64,000 nt of DNA, taken from contig JAMYGW020000007.1 in assembly GCA_025617375.2 (NCBI GenBank), positions 744,001-808,000 of the forward strand, written 5' to 3'. This document shows, in pieces, positions 44,878 through 57,119 of the stretch (position 1 is its first letter; each line of letters opens with the position of its first letter). The DNA is from Acarospora socialis. Its lineage: Eukaryota; Ascomycota; Lecanoromycetes; Acarosporales; Acarosporaceae. Under the pieces are notes generated by a model. The model ran no database searches. It was not told where the DNA came from and saw only the letters and a program-made list of their open reading frames with translations. Both the position numbers and the translations under genes were made by a program.

Positions 44878-47800
44878 ATGCTTGAAGGTCTTGTTGCGAC
44901 GTTGCTTAACCGCTTCTTGGGCATGTACGTGAAGAACTTCGATGCCAGGCAACTCAACGTCGGTATATGGTCCGGCGAGGTCACGCTACGGAACCTTGAG
45001 CTACGCCGCGAAGCTCTGGACCAGCTTCGTCTTCCGGTCAACGTTGTTGAAGGCCATCTCGGTCAGCTGACTCTGTCAATACCGGTGTCGAATTTAAGAG
45101 GGAAGCCTGTCAAAATCAACATCGAGGATGTTTTCTTGCTCGCGGCCCCGAAAGAAGATGCCGAATATAATGAACAAGAGGAGGCGGACAGAGCGCATGC
45201 CGTGAAAATGGAGAAGCTGGATAGTGCCGAGCTCTTGAAGGAAAGGAACACGGAGGGACTGAGCCCAGAGGACCAGAAGAAAAACCAGAGCTTTATGGAC
45301 AGCTTGATAACAGCAATAGTGGACAACTTACAAGTCAGCGTGAAGAATATCCATCTCCGATATGAAGACTCGATCGCAGCTCCTGGCCACCCATACGCGC
45401 TTGGTCTGACGCTCCAAGAGTTCAGCGCCGTCAGTACAGACAGTGAATGGAAGCCGACGCTCATTCAAGGGCAAACAGAAACCACGCATAAACTGGCCAA
45501 GCTAGGCGCTTTGGCATTCTACTGGAATACGGATGCAACCTTATACGGGACGGGAAAGGGTGCCGAGGTTGGCGCCGAAGCCCAGAAGGCAGATCCCAAT
45601 GAGATGATCAAGAAGTTCAGAGAAGCCATCGAAAAGGGAGATAATCATCAGTATATGCTCAAACCCGTCAGTGGTAGAGCAGCCCTGGAGATGGACAAGA
45701 CAGGAAAGACGGATAGACCGAAGCTGAAAGCACGCTTGATCTTCAACGAGCTGGGTTTTGTACTGGACGAAGATCAGTACAGGGATGCTTTGATGATGGT
45801 TGATCTCTTCCACTATTTCATTCGTCATCAGGAGTACAGGAAGTTCTGGCCGAAAAGCCCCCCGAAAGAGGACCCACGGGCGTGGTGGAAGTTCGCTGGT
45901 GACGCTGTACTTAGCAAGATTCATGATCGCAACCGGCAGTGGACGTTGGCATACTTGGATGAACGACGAGCCGACCGGAAAAGGTACATTGAGTTGTATA
46001 AGAAAAAGAAGAGGGAGCAAGCAATGACTACCGAAGAGACTCAGGCACTGAGCCAGTTGGAACGGAAGCTCAGCTACGAAGATCTGCGCTTTTGGCGATC
46101 ATTAGCAAGGAATCAACTCCGCAAAGAAAACGTAGGTATTAAGAAACCAGCTCAGAAACAGAGTTGGACTGCCTGGGCGTGGAATATGGGGAAGAAACAG
46201 GAGACAGAATCTAAAAAAGAGCAGGAAGATATAATGACTGACGAACAACGCAAAGAACTTTACAGTGCTATTGACTGGGATGAGAAGAAAGCTCTTGCGG
46301 AGAGTGTAGCCTTACCACGGGAGTCGGTCAAGTTACACATCGAGTCCAACCTGCGAACTGGCAGCTTTACCTTGAAACGCGATCCACGTGGCGCCGCCAC
46401 AGAAATACTCGGCTTGATGTTCGATAACTTTCAGGCAAAGGCATTGCAACGGCCGGATTCGTTCTTAGCTGATCTAAATCTGGGTGGCTTGAGGGTATAT
46501 GATGGGACAACCGAGGGTAGCCTCTTCCCGCAGATCGTCAGGGTCAAAGACGAGCCCTCTGTGTTGGAACATGCACAGATAGATACACCACACGGAGGAG
46601 ACGAGGCAGAGGAGAAAGGGGCCTCCGAGACAGCGTCTGGCGATGATCTGTTCCATCTGGTATTCGAGCAGAATCCGTTGGACGAGAGTGCTGATTCCGC
46701 AGTAACCCTCAAGTTAAAAAGCATAGAGGTCATATACAATCCAAAATTCATTGCCGAGGTTGCCAAGTTTTTCAAGCCTCCTGAGCGGCACATGGAATCA
46801 ATCAATGCTCTTATGGAAACTGCAGGTGCTACTGTGGAAGGCCTTAGGCAGCAAACGAGAGCAGGCCTCGAGTTCGCACTAGAAGAGCACAAGACTATCA
46901 ATGCTCAACTTGATATTCAAGCCCCGCTCATCATTATTCCCGAAAGCATTACTCAAGAGAGCACTTTATGCCTCATTATTGATGCCGGCCACGTCAGCCT
47001 CAACAGCGAGCTTGTTGACAAGGATACTCTGCGGGACATTCAGTCAAAGCAGAAGAAACAGTACACGGATGAGGATTATAAACAGCTGGAAGGTCTGATG
47101 TACGACAGATTTCTGTTGAAGCTCGATTCCACTCAAGCTCTCATTGGTCCTGGTATCGAAGCAACAAAGGAGCAACTGAAATCCGAAGGTGATCCCAAGA
47201 ATCTACGTATCATTGACCGCATCAACATGGACTTTGTGCTAGAAACTTCGATCATCCCAAAAGCCACAGATTTGACGAGAACCCGGATATCAGGGCATCT
47301 GCCAGTCCTACACGCTTCGGTTTCGGACAGAAAGTATAAAGATATGATGAAGCTCATCGATGTTGCGATACCCAAGTCCACGGACGACGAAGCACAGAAT
47401 GGAAAACCCAAGAAGTCTGTCAAGGAGGTCAAAGATAGACCGGCTCCGCATAAAGGGAAGGCCGACGATATAATTACCAGACCCCGATCGAAATCCTTCC
47501 AACTGTCTGCCCTACAGCAAGATTTGGTCGTTGACGAGGACAGTGAGGATGATGAAAAGTCCTCAGGCAATGAAAACAAACAGGAAGTCAACTTGAACCA
47601 ACGAAATTTCGAGTTCAAGTTTACAGTTGACAAATTGCAGGGCTCGCTCTATAGGTCAGACCCGGAGAACAGGGAAACGGACCAACTTCTTGTTGAGCTG
47701 GTTGCCGAACACTTCCACCTGGACTTCTATCTAAGACCGTATGATATGGTTGCCGAAATTTTGCTAGAGTCATTAAAGGTCGATGATCACATTGACGACG

Positions 47801-50800
47801 ATCCTATTCCGGAATTCAAAGAGATAATCTCTAGTAAAGGCTTCGATGCAGAGGAGAACAAGGATCTCTTCACGATCAAGTTCGTAAAGGTTGACCAAGG
47901 ATCTCCCGAGTTCCAACCAAAGTACGAAGGTGTATCAACGAATTTGGACGTGTCCATTTCAACGTTGAACCTCGTAGTAACACGGAAGACTTTATTGACC
48001 CTTCTGGACTTCATACTCTTGACATTTACAGATCCCAATGACGCATCTGCGCTGGGAACCAACGCTGAGCGCACAGAAGGGAAACAGCCTAGTGCTGAAG
48101 AAGGAGGTGCCGGGAAACCACTACCGAAAACGAACCAGATTCGGATCAAAGTTGATCTTAAGAGCATTGCGTTGATCCTAAATAATGACGGAATACGCTT
48201 AGCCACTCTCAGTCTCAACTCTGCCGACGTTGGCATCTCCATAATGGACAAGTCCATGCGAGTCGATGCACGCTTGGGCAGCCTATCTTTGCTGGATGAT
48301 GTCAATGAAGGCGCTTCTGCAGAGTCATCGCTTCGGCAGCTGGTGACAATACAGGGCGATGAGCTTGCTGACTTCAGTTACCAAACTTTTGATGCCGATG
48401 ATGAATCCTATCCTGGGTACGACTTCAAGGTCTATCTTCGCTCCGGCTCCATCAAAGTCAACTTCCTCGAGGAGGCGTTTCGGAAGATCATCGACTTTGT
48501 CGTAAAGTTTGGGAAAATGCAGGCCATCTTCAACGCGGCACGGCAGGCGGCAGCGAACCAAGCCAGTCAGATTCAAGCGAATGCGAGTAAGATGCATTTC
48601 GATATCATAGTGAAAACTCCAATCGTCGTGTTTCCCCGAGTCATGGTCCAAGACAGGCCCCGAGATTTACTCACAGCTTACTTGGGAGAGATATACGCGA
48701 GCAACGAGTTCGTTTCGTTGCCTGATACGGACCCGAATAATGCTGCGAACAAACTATCAGCTGGCATTCGGAACATTCGCCTTACCTCTGACTTTCACTA
48801 TGAGAAGGAAGTATCCGAGGAATTAGAATTGATTGACAAAGTTGACCTGAACTTCGTGGTTACGTACCTCGAACATCAACCTAGAGTCAAACGGCCAGAT
48901 TTGGAGATAGAGGGTTCAATCTCTCCCATCAACTTGCGCATCACACAGACGCAGCTCAAGTTTCTTTTAGAGATCTCAGAAACAGTCCCCGGTGCGTTCG
49001 CAACGGATGCAGATCAAGTTGAGGAACAAGCATACGAAGAGCTTCCAAAGTCCACCGTCGAGCCCGCGAGGGCTCTTACTGAGGCTGGGGAAGATTTCGA
49101 GCCACCCGAGAAGCCCGTGTCATACCAGGGCCCTGAACTTGGTACAGACCCGGAAAGCTGGACCAAACTTGATATGATCTTCAAGGCCGAAACAATTGGC
49201 CTTGAACTAATATCATCAAAGAACAACGAACCTGTTGGCGACATTACAGCTGCTAGTCTGTCCAAGTTTTCTCTTAACGACACCAACGTCAAGCTTCGTA
49301 TGGTGAACGACGGAGCGCTGGAATCTGAGCTGCTTATCCATTCCTTTACCATCAAAGACAGCCGTTCTAGGGAAAGCAACAAGTTCCGAAAGATCATGTC
49401 ACTGATCAACAACGATGTCCAGCAACAGTTCATGGCCAGTCTATCCCTCTCCGGGGGCAAGGACAGGCACCTTATTGTCATGCTCTCGATTGACAGCCCC
49501 AGGGTCATCTTTGCTTTGGACTACATATTCGCACTGCAGGCTTTTGTCAATGCAGTTTTGGCTTCAGAAGATCCACTGAAGGGTCCTGGCGACTCTGACG
49601 ATGCGATGGGTCTGCTAGACGATACTGATAGCGGAGTAAGCACAGAGTCTAACGGAAAGCCTCATGCCAAGGAAACTTCGAGAAAATCAAGCGGAAATAC
49701 CGCTAGTGGTGAAGGTTCCATGAGCATGTCCTTCCGGGTTAACATCGTGGATGCTCAAGTCATTTTAATTGCCAATCCCACCATCACAAACTCTGAAGCT
49801 ATCGTGCTTGGAACCAAGGAACTTCTCTTGTCGAAACAAAATGCCTCTACCTTGCAGATTACGAAGATTGGAATGTTTCTCTGCAGAATGGATAAATTCG
49901 AAACAAGTAGACTTCGTATATTGGATGATTTCAATATACTAATTTCCATGGACAGCCGTTCTCAGGGCAAGCGGTCATCACTGACGAGCATCGATGTGGA
50001 CATCGAACCCCTTGTCTTGCGTCTGTCCCTCCGGGATATACTTTTGGCTCTGCAAATCTTCAACAAGGCTTCGGAGATGACTGGCAGAGACGCAGATAAC
50101 ATCGAAGATTCTGAGCCTCAAAAGATCAAAGAAGTCAAGGCTACATCGAAAGCGTCTACGAGACGGAAGTCTGTCGCTGGAAAGCCTACCTCGACCATAG
50201 CGAAAAAGACTACCAAGTCGGTCACTCCAAGTGAACGACCCAATGACAAAGCTAAGGGCCAAGGCTCAACAGTGTTGAGGCGTGAAGAGTTAACAGCCAA
50301 AATTCAGGGCATAAGAGTAGTCCTCATCGGCGATCTGCACGAGCTCCCATTACTTGACTGGAGCGTCAAGAAATTCAATGTTGATGTGAGAGATTGGTCC
50401 AGTGCCCTGAGCGGCGACACCATCTTCGATACATATATCAACGTTTACAATTTCTCAAAGTCAGTTTGGGAACCTTTAATCGAGCCGTGGCAGCTTGGTT
50501 TTCACATGTCGAAGGATCAGAGCCCTGATCGACTATCAGTGGAGCTATACTCGCACAAGATGATGGAGCTCACCGTCACCTCTGCGACTATTGCTTTAGC
50601 CTCGAAGTCGGCCCAATTCCTGTCAACAGATGAAGACGTCTTGTCGAAACCTCGGGGTGCCGACAGCCCTTACAGAATTCGTAATTACACAGGGTTCAAC
50701 TTGAACGTATGGGCACATAGCAATGGTGAGGACCGGGGATCAGCCGCCAAACTCAGCGATGGGGAAGAGTTCGCTTGGCGCTTTGAAGACCCGAGCACAA

Positions 50801-53800
50801 TGCGGGAGAGTCTGACTCCGGAGGGCGATACCGGTATAGTTGGTATCAAGCTTGAAGGTAGCGGCTTCGATAGTATTAGCCGTATTCCGGTCAATCGCGA
50901 AGGGGAGACTTTGTACAACCTCAAACCGAGAAAAGACAAAGTTCTCCATCGATTGCTGGTGGAAGTCAAGCTTGGAGCAGACAACGTCAAGTACATAACG
51001 TTCCGCTCACCTCTGCTAGTCGAGAACAAGACCCAGATTCCTGTAGAGTTCGGAGTCTTCGATCCTGAGGCGGGGCATTTGCTCAAGATCGAGAAGATAC
51101 TACCTGGCGAGGGACGACCGGCGCCCGTGGGTGCTGCCTTTATGCACTCATTGGTAATTCGTCCAGACCAGGGCTTTGGCTATTCGTGGTCGAATGAGCG
51201 GCTCTTCTGGAAGGATCTTTTAAAGAGACCTACCCGTACCATCACATGTAGAGGTGAAAGCGGAGATCAAGCGCCTCCCTTCTTTTTCCAAATGAACGCC
51301 TCTTATGACGAAAGTGATCCTATGACAAGGTCAGCGCTCCAGGAAACAAGTCTGAAATTGCACTAACAACTCACAGTGTGTATCCGTACATGCGAATTCG
51401 ACTTTCAGCGCCAATTGAGTTACAGAATCTCCTTCCATATGATTTTAAATATGGTATCTACGATAAGAACACGAAGAAAGACTGGACAAATTTCCTCAGA
51501 AAAGGCGGCCTTAGCCCTGTTCACGTTGTGGAACTATCTCATCTATTGCTTCTTAGCATCGATATGCAAGATACTGTCTTTAAGCAGAGCGAATTTGCTA
51601 TCATTAACTCCAATGCGCACGAAGACTTTCGAAGAGAATCGGTACTGGCTGTGAAAGACAACCAAGGCATAGAGTTGGACTTGAAGCTCCACTACTTGTA
51701 AGTGTTTGTAATCCTGTTTAGTGTTTCAGCTCTGATACAATGCAGCAATATTCCCGACAGCGGCGGCGCTTTCAAGGTTACTGTGTATAGCCCTTATCTT
51801 GTGCTCAACAAAACCGGGCTTGACGTCAAGATCCAGAGCAAGTCCTTGTTCTCAGGGACCAGGTCTGGCGCTGGTCAGGGCGCTAGAACAGACTCGAGGA
51901 ACGGAACGCCTAAAGCGCTACCGTACATGTTCTCTTTCCCTTCTGATGACCGCAAAAATCGAGCCATGCTGAAAGTGGGAGACACGACCTGGAGTAAGCC
52001 GCAGAGCTTTGATGCCATTGGCAGCACCTTTGATGTTGCTTTACCATCATCGACTTCGAAGACAGATATGCATGTAGGGATTTCAATCGCGGAAGGCGAA
52101 GGAAAGTACAAGATGACGAAGATTGTCACCGTGACCCCGCGGTTTATTCTGAAAAATAAGATCAACGAAGACATCAATGTTCGTGAGCCAGGATCATCTC
52201 AAGTCCTATCTCTGAAGTCAGGAGATCTATTACCGCTTCGCTACCTTCGCCAAGTGCCCGAGAAACAACTCTGCCTATGTTTTGTTGGTGTGAGTAACCA
52301 GTGGTCATCTCCTTTCAATATCTCCAGCGTGGGTACTGTGCATGTCAAACTGGCCAAAGCTGGGCAGCGCCAGAAACTCCTCAAGGTAGAGGTTATCCTA
52401 GAAGATGCGACTATATTCTTGCATCTCAGCATCGAGACGAAGCATTGGCCTTTCTCAATGCGAAACGAAAGCGATACGGAATTTCTCTTCTACCAGACCA
52501 ATCCGAATGTGGAAGAAGACGAGGAAGACAGAGGTACAGGCTGGCGCCCAATCCGTTACCGTCTCCCACCGAGGAGCATCATGCCTTACGCGTGGGACTA
52601 TCCAGCGGCCAAACATAAGGAGCTCGTTATTGTCGCTAATGGCAAGGAACGACATGTAAAACTTGCCGAAATCGGTAACCTCATCCCGATGAAGATACCA
52701 GCATCGAAGGGATCGGGACACCAGAGGATCATTGACCTGAACATTGTGGCCGAGGGTCCGACGCAGACTCTAGTGTTGTCCAACTACAAGCCATCCAAAA
52801 GCTTGTATAAGCAGAGATCAGCTAGCGCATCACAGACCAGCGTGGCTGCTGGTTTCGAGGTCAAAGAACTAGATACTGATGTCACCTTCAAAGCTCAACT
52901 ACGTCTAGCCGGTTTCGGGATATCCTTGATCAACAAGAACCTGAAAGAGCTGCTGTACATGACTTTCCGCGAGATCGAGATCAAATACAGCGATTCGAAG
53001 CTTTATCAGACTATTGGATCGACGATCAAATGGATTCAAGTGGACAATCAGCTGTATGGTGGTATCTTCCCAATAATTCTCTACCCTAGCGTGGTACCGA
53101 AGACTGGAAAAGAAATGGAAGCACATCCGATATTCCATGCCATGGTGACTCGTGTTAAAGACGATTCATACGGCGTGCTCTACATCAAATACGCCACACT
53201 GTTGTTGCAGCAGATGACTTTGGAGATCGACGAGGATTTCATCTTCGCTATGCTTGATTTCACCAAGGTGCCCGGAGCGTCGTGGTCTGAAGAACATGAG
53301 GGCAAGTTATGCGACGAGGACCTTGGTGTCCCCGAGCCACAGCACGAGGAACAAGGCCAGGACGTCTATTTCGAGCTCCTGCATTTGCAACCTATGCAAC
53401 TAGATCTGTCTTTCGTCCGCACCGAACGAGTGAATGCCGAGGATACAATGCAACCGCAGAATCCAATGATGTTCTTTGTGAACGTAATGACAATGTCCAT
53501 CGGGAACGTCAATGATGCTCCAATCAGGCTTAATGCCCTCATGTTGGAGAACGCTCGCATCTCAATCCCTGCGCTCATCGCAAATATCCGAAATCACTAC
53601 ACCCAAGAATGCCTTCGACAAGTCCATATTGTCCTTGGCTCAGCAGACTTCCTTGGCAACCCTGTTGGCCTCTTCAACAGTGTGAGTTCCGGGGTAGCCG
53701 ACATCTTCTATGAGCCATATCAAGGTTTGGTTATGACGGATCGACCGCAAGAGCTTGGTATAGGCATTGCGAAGGGTGCCTCTAGTTTTGTGAAGAAGTC

Positions 53801-54697
53801 TGTGTTTGGATTCTCGGACAGTATGGCCAAGTTTACCGGCAGCATGTCGAAAGGCCTGGCCGCGGCAACCCTAGACAAGGAATATCAGGACCAACGTAGA
53901 ATGTCCAAATCACGGAACCGACCGAAGCACGCTCTTTACGGTGTGACGTCGGGTGGAAATGCGTTCGCATCAAGCATGGCAAGCGGCATTGGCGGTCTCG
54001 CACGTCATCCTCTTCAAGGCGCAGAGAAGGAGGGCCTGCCAGGCTTCGTGAAAGGGATCGGGAAAGGCTTCCTGGGACTGGCGACCAAGCCAGCTATTGG
54101 TGCATTCGACCTTGCTTCGAGTAAGATTCCCCTCCCCCTTCACTATGACAGAAGCTAACAATGCTCTCCAGACGTCGCCGAAGGTGTCCGCAACACAACC
54201 ACCGTCTTCGACCAGGAAGGGCTGGACCGCGTCCGCCTCACGCGTTTCATCGGCCAAGACGGCATCGTGCGTCCATATTCGCAACGCGAAGCACTCGGGC
54301 AGTTCTGGCTCAAGACGCTCGACGACGGCAAATACTTCCACGAAAACTACATCGCCCACCTCGAATTGCCGGGTCGCGACATGCTCGTGATGCTGACATA
54401 CAACCGCATCATGCTCGTGCGGACAAAGAAGTTGAAGACGGAGTGGGATATCAAGCTCAGCGATATCCAGACCATCTCGAAGGAGAGGACGGGCATGAGC
54501 GTGACGTTGAAGGGCGGCACCAATGGGCCGTTTATTCCCGTCGAGGAGGAGAGTTCAAGGAATTGGCTTTACAGGCAGATTGCTGTTGGTGAGTTCTCCT
54601 TGATTCTCTCTTTCTGTCATCTTGAGGGTGGTGTTCTGACTGACTTGGGTGAATAGCGGTCAATGCATTCAACGATAAATACAATGCGAAGGGCTAG
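44878..54697 (+). CDS. VPS13: VPS13, giant bridge-like lipid transfer protein
   Basis: Five exons: 44878-51329, 51377-51697, 51746-54120, 54172-54588 and 54657-54697. Introns are 47, 48, 51 and 68 nt, all in the 3' third, and the product is 3201 aa (yeast about 3144). The chorein domain opens MLEGLVATLLNRFLGMYVKNF...QLNVGIWSGEVTLRNLELR. Repeating beta-groove segments follow, then disordered insertions near 835-900 (acidic) and 1755-1790 (basic, RRKSVAGKP). The VAB/SHR-binding region starts about YRIRNYTGFNLNVWAHSN. The ATG_C-like region has DFLGNPVGLFNSVSSGVADIFYEP, and a C-terminal PH-like domain (RDMLVMLTYNRIMLVRTKK) closes the protein. VPS13 moves phospholipids between organelles at ER, mitochondria, vacuole and prospore-membrane contacts. 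No defect is visible. Confidence 0.97.
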
Positions 54698-55425
54698 TGC
54701 GGAGAAAAGGGGTGACCAGACTGTATCTACATCATCACACATCTGACTTGTGTTGGCGTCGAGCTTGCCAATGATACTGTGTTGCTTCGAGTTTGCATTA
54801 CGTTGCATGGGATATAGTCCGGCCTCGTTGTTGCAAGCGCTGTCCTTCTGCTATCCATATCTCTACCACACTAAAATGAAGTCCTTATATCATCTGCTCT
54901 TCCGGACTTCCTTCGGCAGAGTGCTGTGACGCCCCATGAAACCTCTTCCCACCATCGACTACGGCGCGCCTGTCATCTACGCTCGGTTTGCTAGGCTGGT
55001 AGCCGCCTATATAAATGCTAATGATGGTAATGGGATGGTCGCGTTAAGCCTGTAGGCCATCTGTCCACCTTAGAGCAAGCAATGGTCAGGCAGAACGGCC
55101 CTTTCCCTGGAAGCAAGAGATCGCCATGGATGGCGAGCACGGACAGCACGAATCGCGTGAGCTTGGAATATGATATGGGCGCGACATGGATCAACAGAAG
55201 GCGAGGCAGAATGCAAGATCCGAGGGTTTGTAGGGTCAATCATGGCGTTTGCAGTTCTGAATTTCTGTTTTTTCCGGACTTTTTCATCTGGACATAATGG
55301 GACGAAAGATACATGGAGAGACCTGCCTAGGGCCATCGACAATCAATCCCTTGGTTCTTACATTGTGCTGCGAGTGTGTGTCGCGGCTGATCTAGTGGTA
55401 CGAAAGAATCGCCTAGGGTATATCC
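54698..55425. other. Intergenic, convergent 3' flanks
   Basis: 728 bp between the stops of VPS13 (+) and the Ufe1-type SNARE (-). Short overlapping frames on both strands (55018-55463) show no family signal. Confidence 0.5.
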
Positions 55426-56664
55426 CTATATCAACAAATCCCAAGTTATCAAAAACAAGCTGAGCCCGCACGAAGCATAGAATACGTATTTAGCGGTGCT
55501 CTTCCGCTCCGTCGCGCGCTTGAGCTGCTTGTTTCCGCCTCCAACGTTTTCAGTCGTGTGGAGGGAGTCCTCGACGAGTTGGTCGATTTGCGCTGATTGG
55601 GTGGCGAGGTTGTTGGCGAGGGTGGTTTGCAGCTCGGATATCTCGAGCATGGAGCGCTCTGCGGTCCTAGATCAGGCAACTTGATGAGCTAGATGCTGTG
55701 AAGGGGTAAGAGTACGTTGAACTGCACGTACCTGACCTGGTCGAGCGTGTCTTCATAGTGTTTGAGCATGTCCTGGTTTTCCTTTGCAAAAATCTGCAAC
55801 TGATCGGGACTCAGTTGTCCCTCGATTCGCTTCCTCTCCGCTTCATCCATCTGTGCAGCCTTGTTGGCGGTCCCGGAACCCGTGAGGCTGCGGGCACCAC
55901 CAGCCCTGTCGCTCCCTGGGACATCGCCATCCATGTCCGCCAGTACAGCCGACATCCTCCGCGACGCCCTTGTCTTGTACAGCACGCTTTTACTCTTCTC
56001 GATCTCCCGGTAGAGCCTCGTCTCCATCATGGATCTCTGCACTTCCCCACATTCCTCCAGCTTCCGCGTCAGGTACCATATCACGTTCTCTCTGTGCATC
56101 TTGACCGTATTCGTCCTCGCGGCGTCGATCTCTTCCTCGGGGCTCTTCGAACCGCCCAGCCCTCCCGCTGCCCATCGCCCCAAGAGCCCGAAGCCATTCC
56201 TGGCCCGCCTCTTCTGCGCGAGAGTGGCTTCGGTGTTTTGACGTAGCTGCTCCGCTTCCGAGAGCTGGCGGATGGCGGCATTGAGTTCGCGGAGAACTTG
56301 TTTAGCTTCGGCGTCGATCCGGTCGCGCTCGGCGTCGGTGAAGTGTTTGCGGTCATTCTCGTGGAGGTGGGTTGTGGATGACTCGGATGAGGATAGGTGA
56401 GTTCGCCTTGGAGGGAGGGAGGTTGAGAGATAGGGTTGGCGGATGGAGCGGAGGTAGGCGTGGAGTGATGTGATGTGGGAGTTCTTTAAGTTTAGGGCAT
56501 CAGTCTAAGGCTATCAGAAAACTTGGATGGGCCATAGCTACTATTCGATATGCTTCCTTCAGAAACTCATCTATGTTCTTGTTGCTCGCCCGCCGTGACA
56601 CTATCAACAGCGCTCCTTGCCTCTTGAGAGCTTCATTGAGAATTGGAGTAACGTCTGTCATCAT
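55426..56664 (-). CDS. UFE1: ER Qa-SNARE Ufe1 / syntaxin-18
   Basis: Exons 56664-56542, 56483-55732 and 55666-55426, with introns of 58 and 65 nt, encode 371 aa. The short first exon gives MTDVTPILNEALKRQGA and KNIDEFLKEAYRI. It joins NSHITSLHAYLRSIRQPYLS, the syntaxin-18 N-terminal block. The cytosolic middle ends in the SNARE helix (about 285-345): RSMLEISELQTTLANNLATQ, with the zero-layer Gln in SAQIDQLVED, then GNKQLKRATER. A tail anchor (YVFYASCGLSLFLITWDLLI) finishes the protein. Ufe1 is the ER target SNARE for Golgi-to-ER retrograde COPI vesicles, with Sec20, Use1 and Sec22. Intron 1 uses an AAG acceptor. The start lies head-to-head with an MFS gene, 455 bp away. Confidence 0.9.
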
Positions 56665-57119
56665 GTGGTCATATTTCAAAAGTTAGTAAGAACATTGACA
56701 CTGCTGTCTCGTGTATACGGGCTTGGCAACACTACGGTAGCCGCCAAGCTGCGCAACTGGGCAGATGAGCCGAACGGACATGTTCCGCCACCTTACCCTA
56801 CCTTTGGATAGGAATGTCATGCTGTATGAAGTACGAGTACGATCTTACCTCTAATCTCTGAATCAGCTCGGATTCGAGTAGCTATGCTGTACTACATGAA
56901 AGCATCTCAACTCCTGGCCAGGCTCAACGCCAATATGGCCGGTGTCACAAATTTCGGCTATGACGGCTCCCTGTCATAGCTTTCTATCAGTAACCTCCTG
57001 ATAGCAGCTTTTCCTATGTGTAGTGAATTATTACCCTTAGCTCTTTGTCTTAACTCGATCACATTCATCATGTTTTTTAAATTCTCAGATATCTTTCCGT
57101 GCTCAACAACCCCTCAAGT
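56665..57119. promoter_or_regulatory. Divergent promoter, UFE1 / MFS transporter
   Basis: 455 bp between start codons. A CCAAT box lies at 56930-56934, and a CCACCTTACCCTACCTTTGG tract at 56788-56807 is the reverse-strand form of the recurrent GGTAA-type motif. Use by either gene is inferred. Confidence 0.4.
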
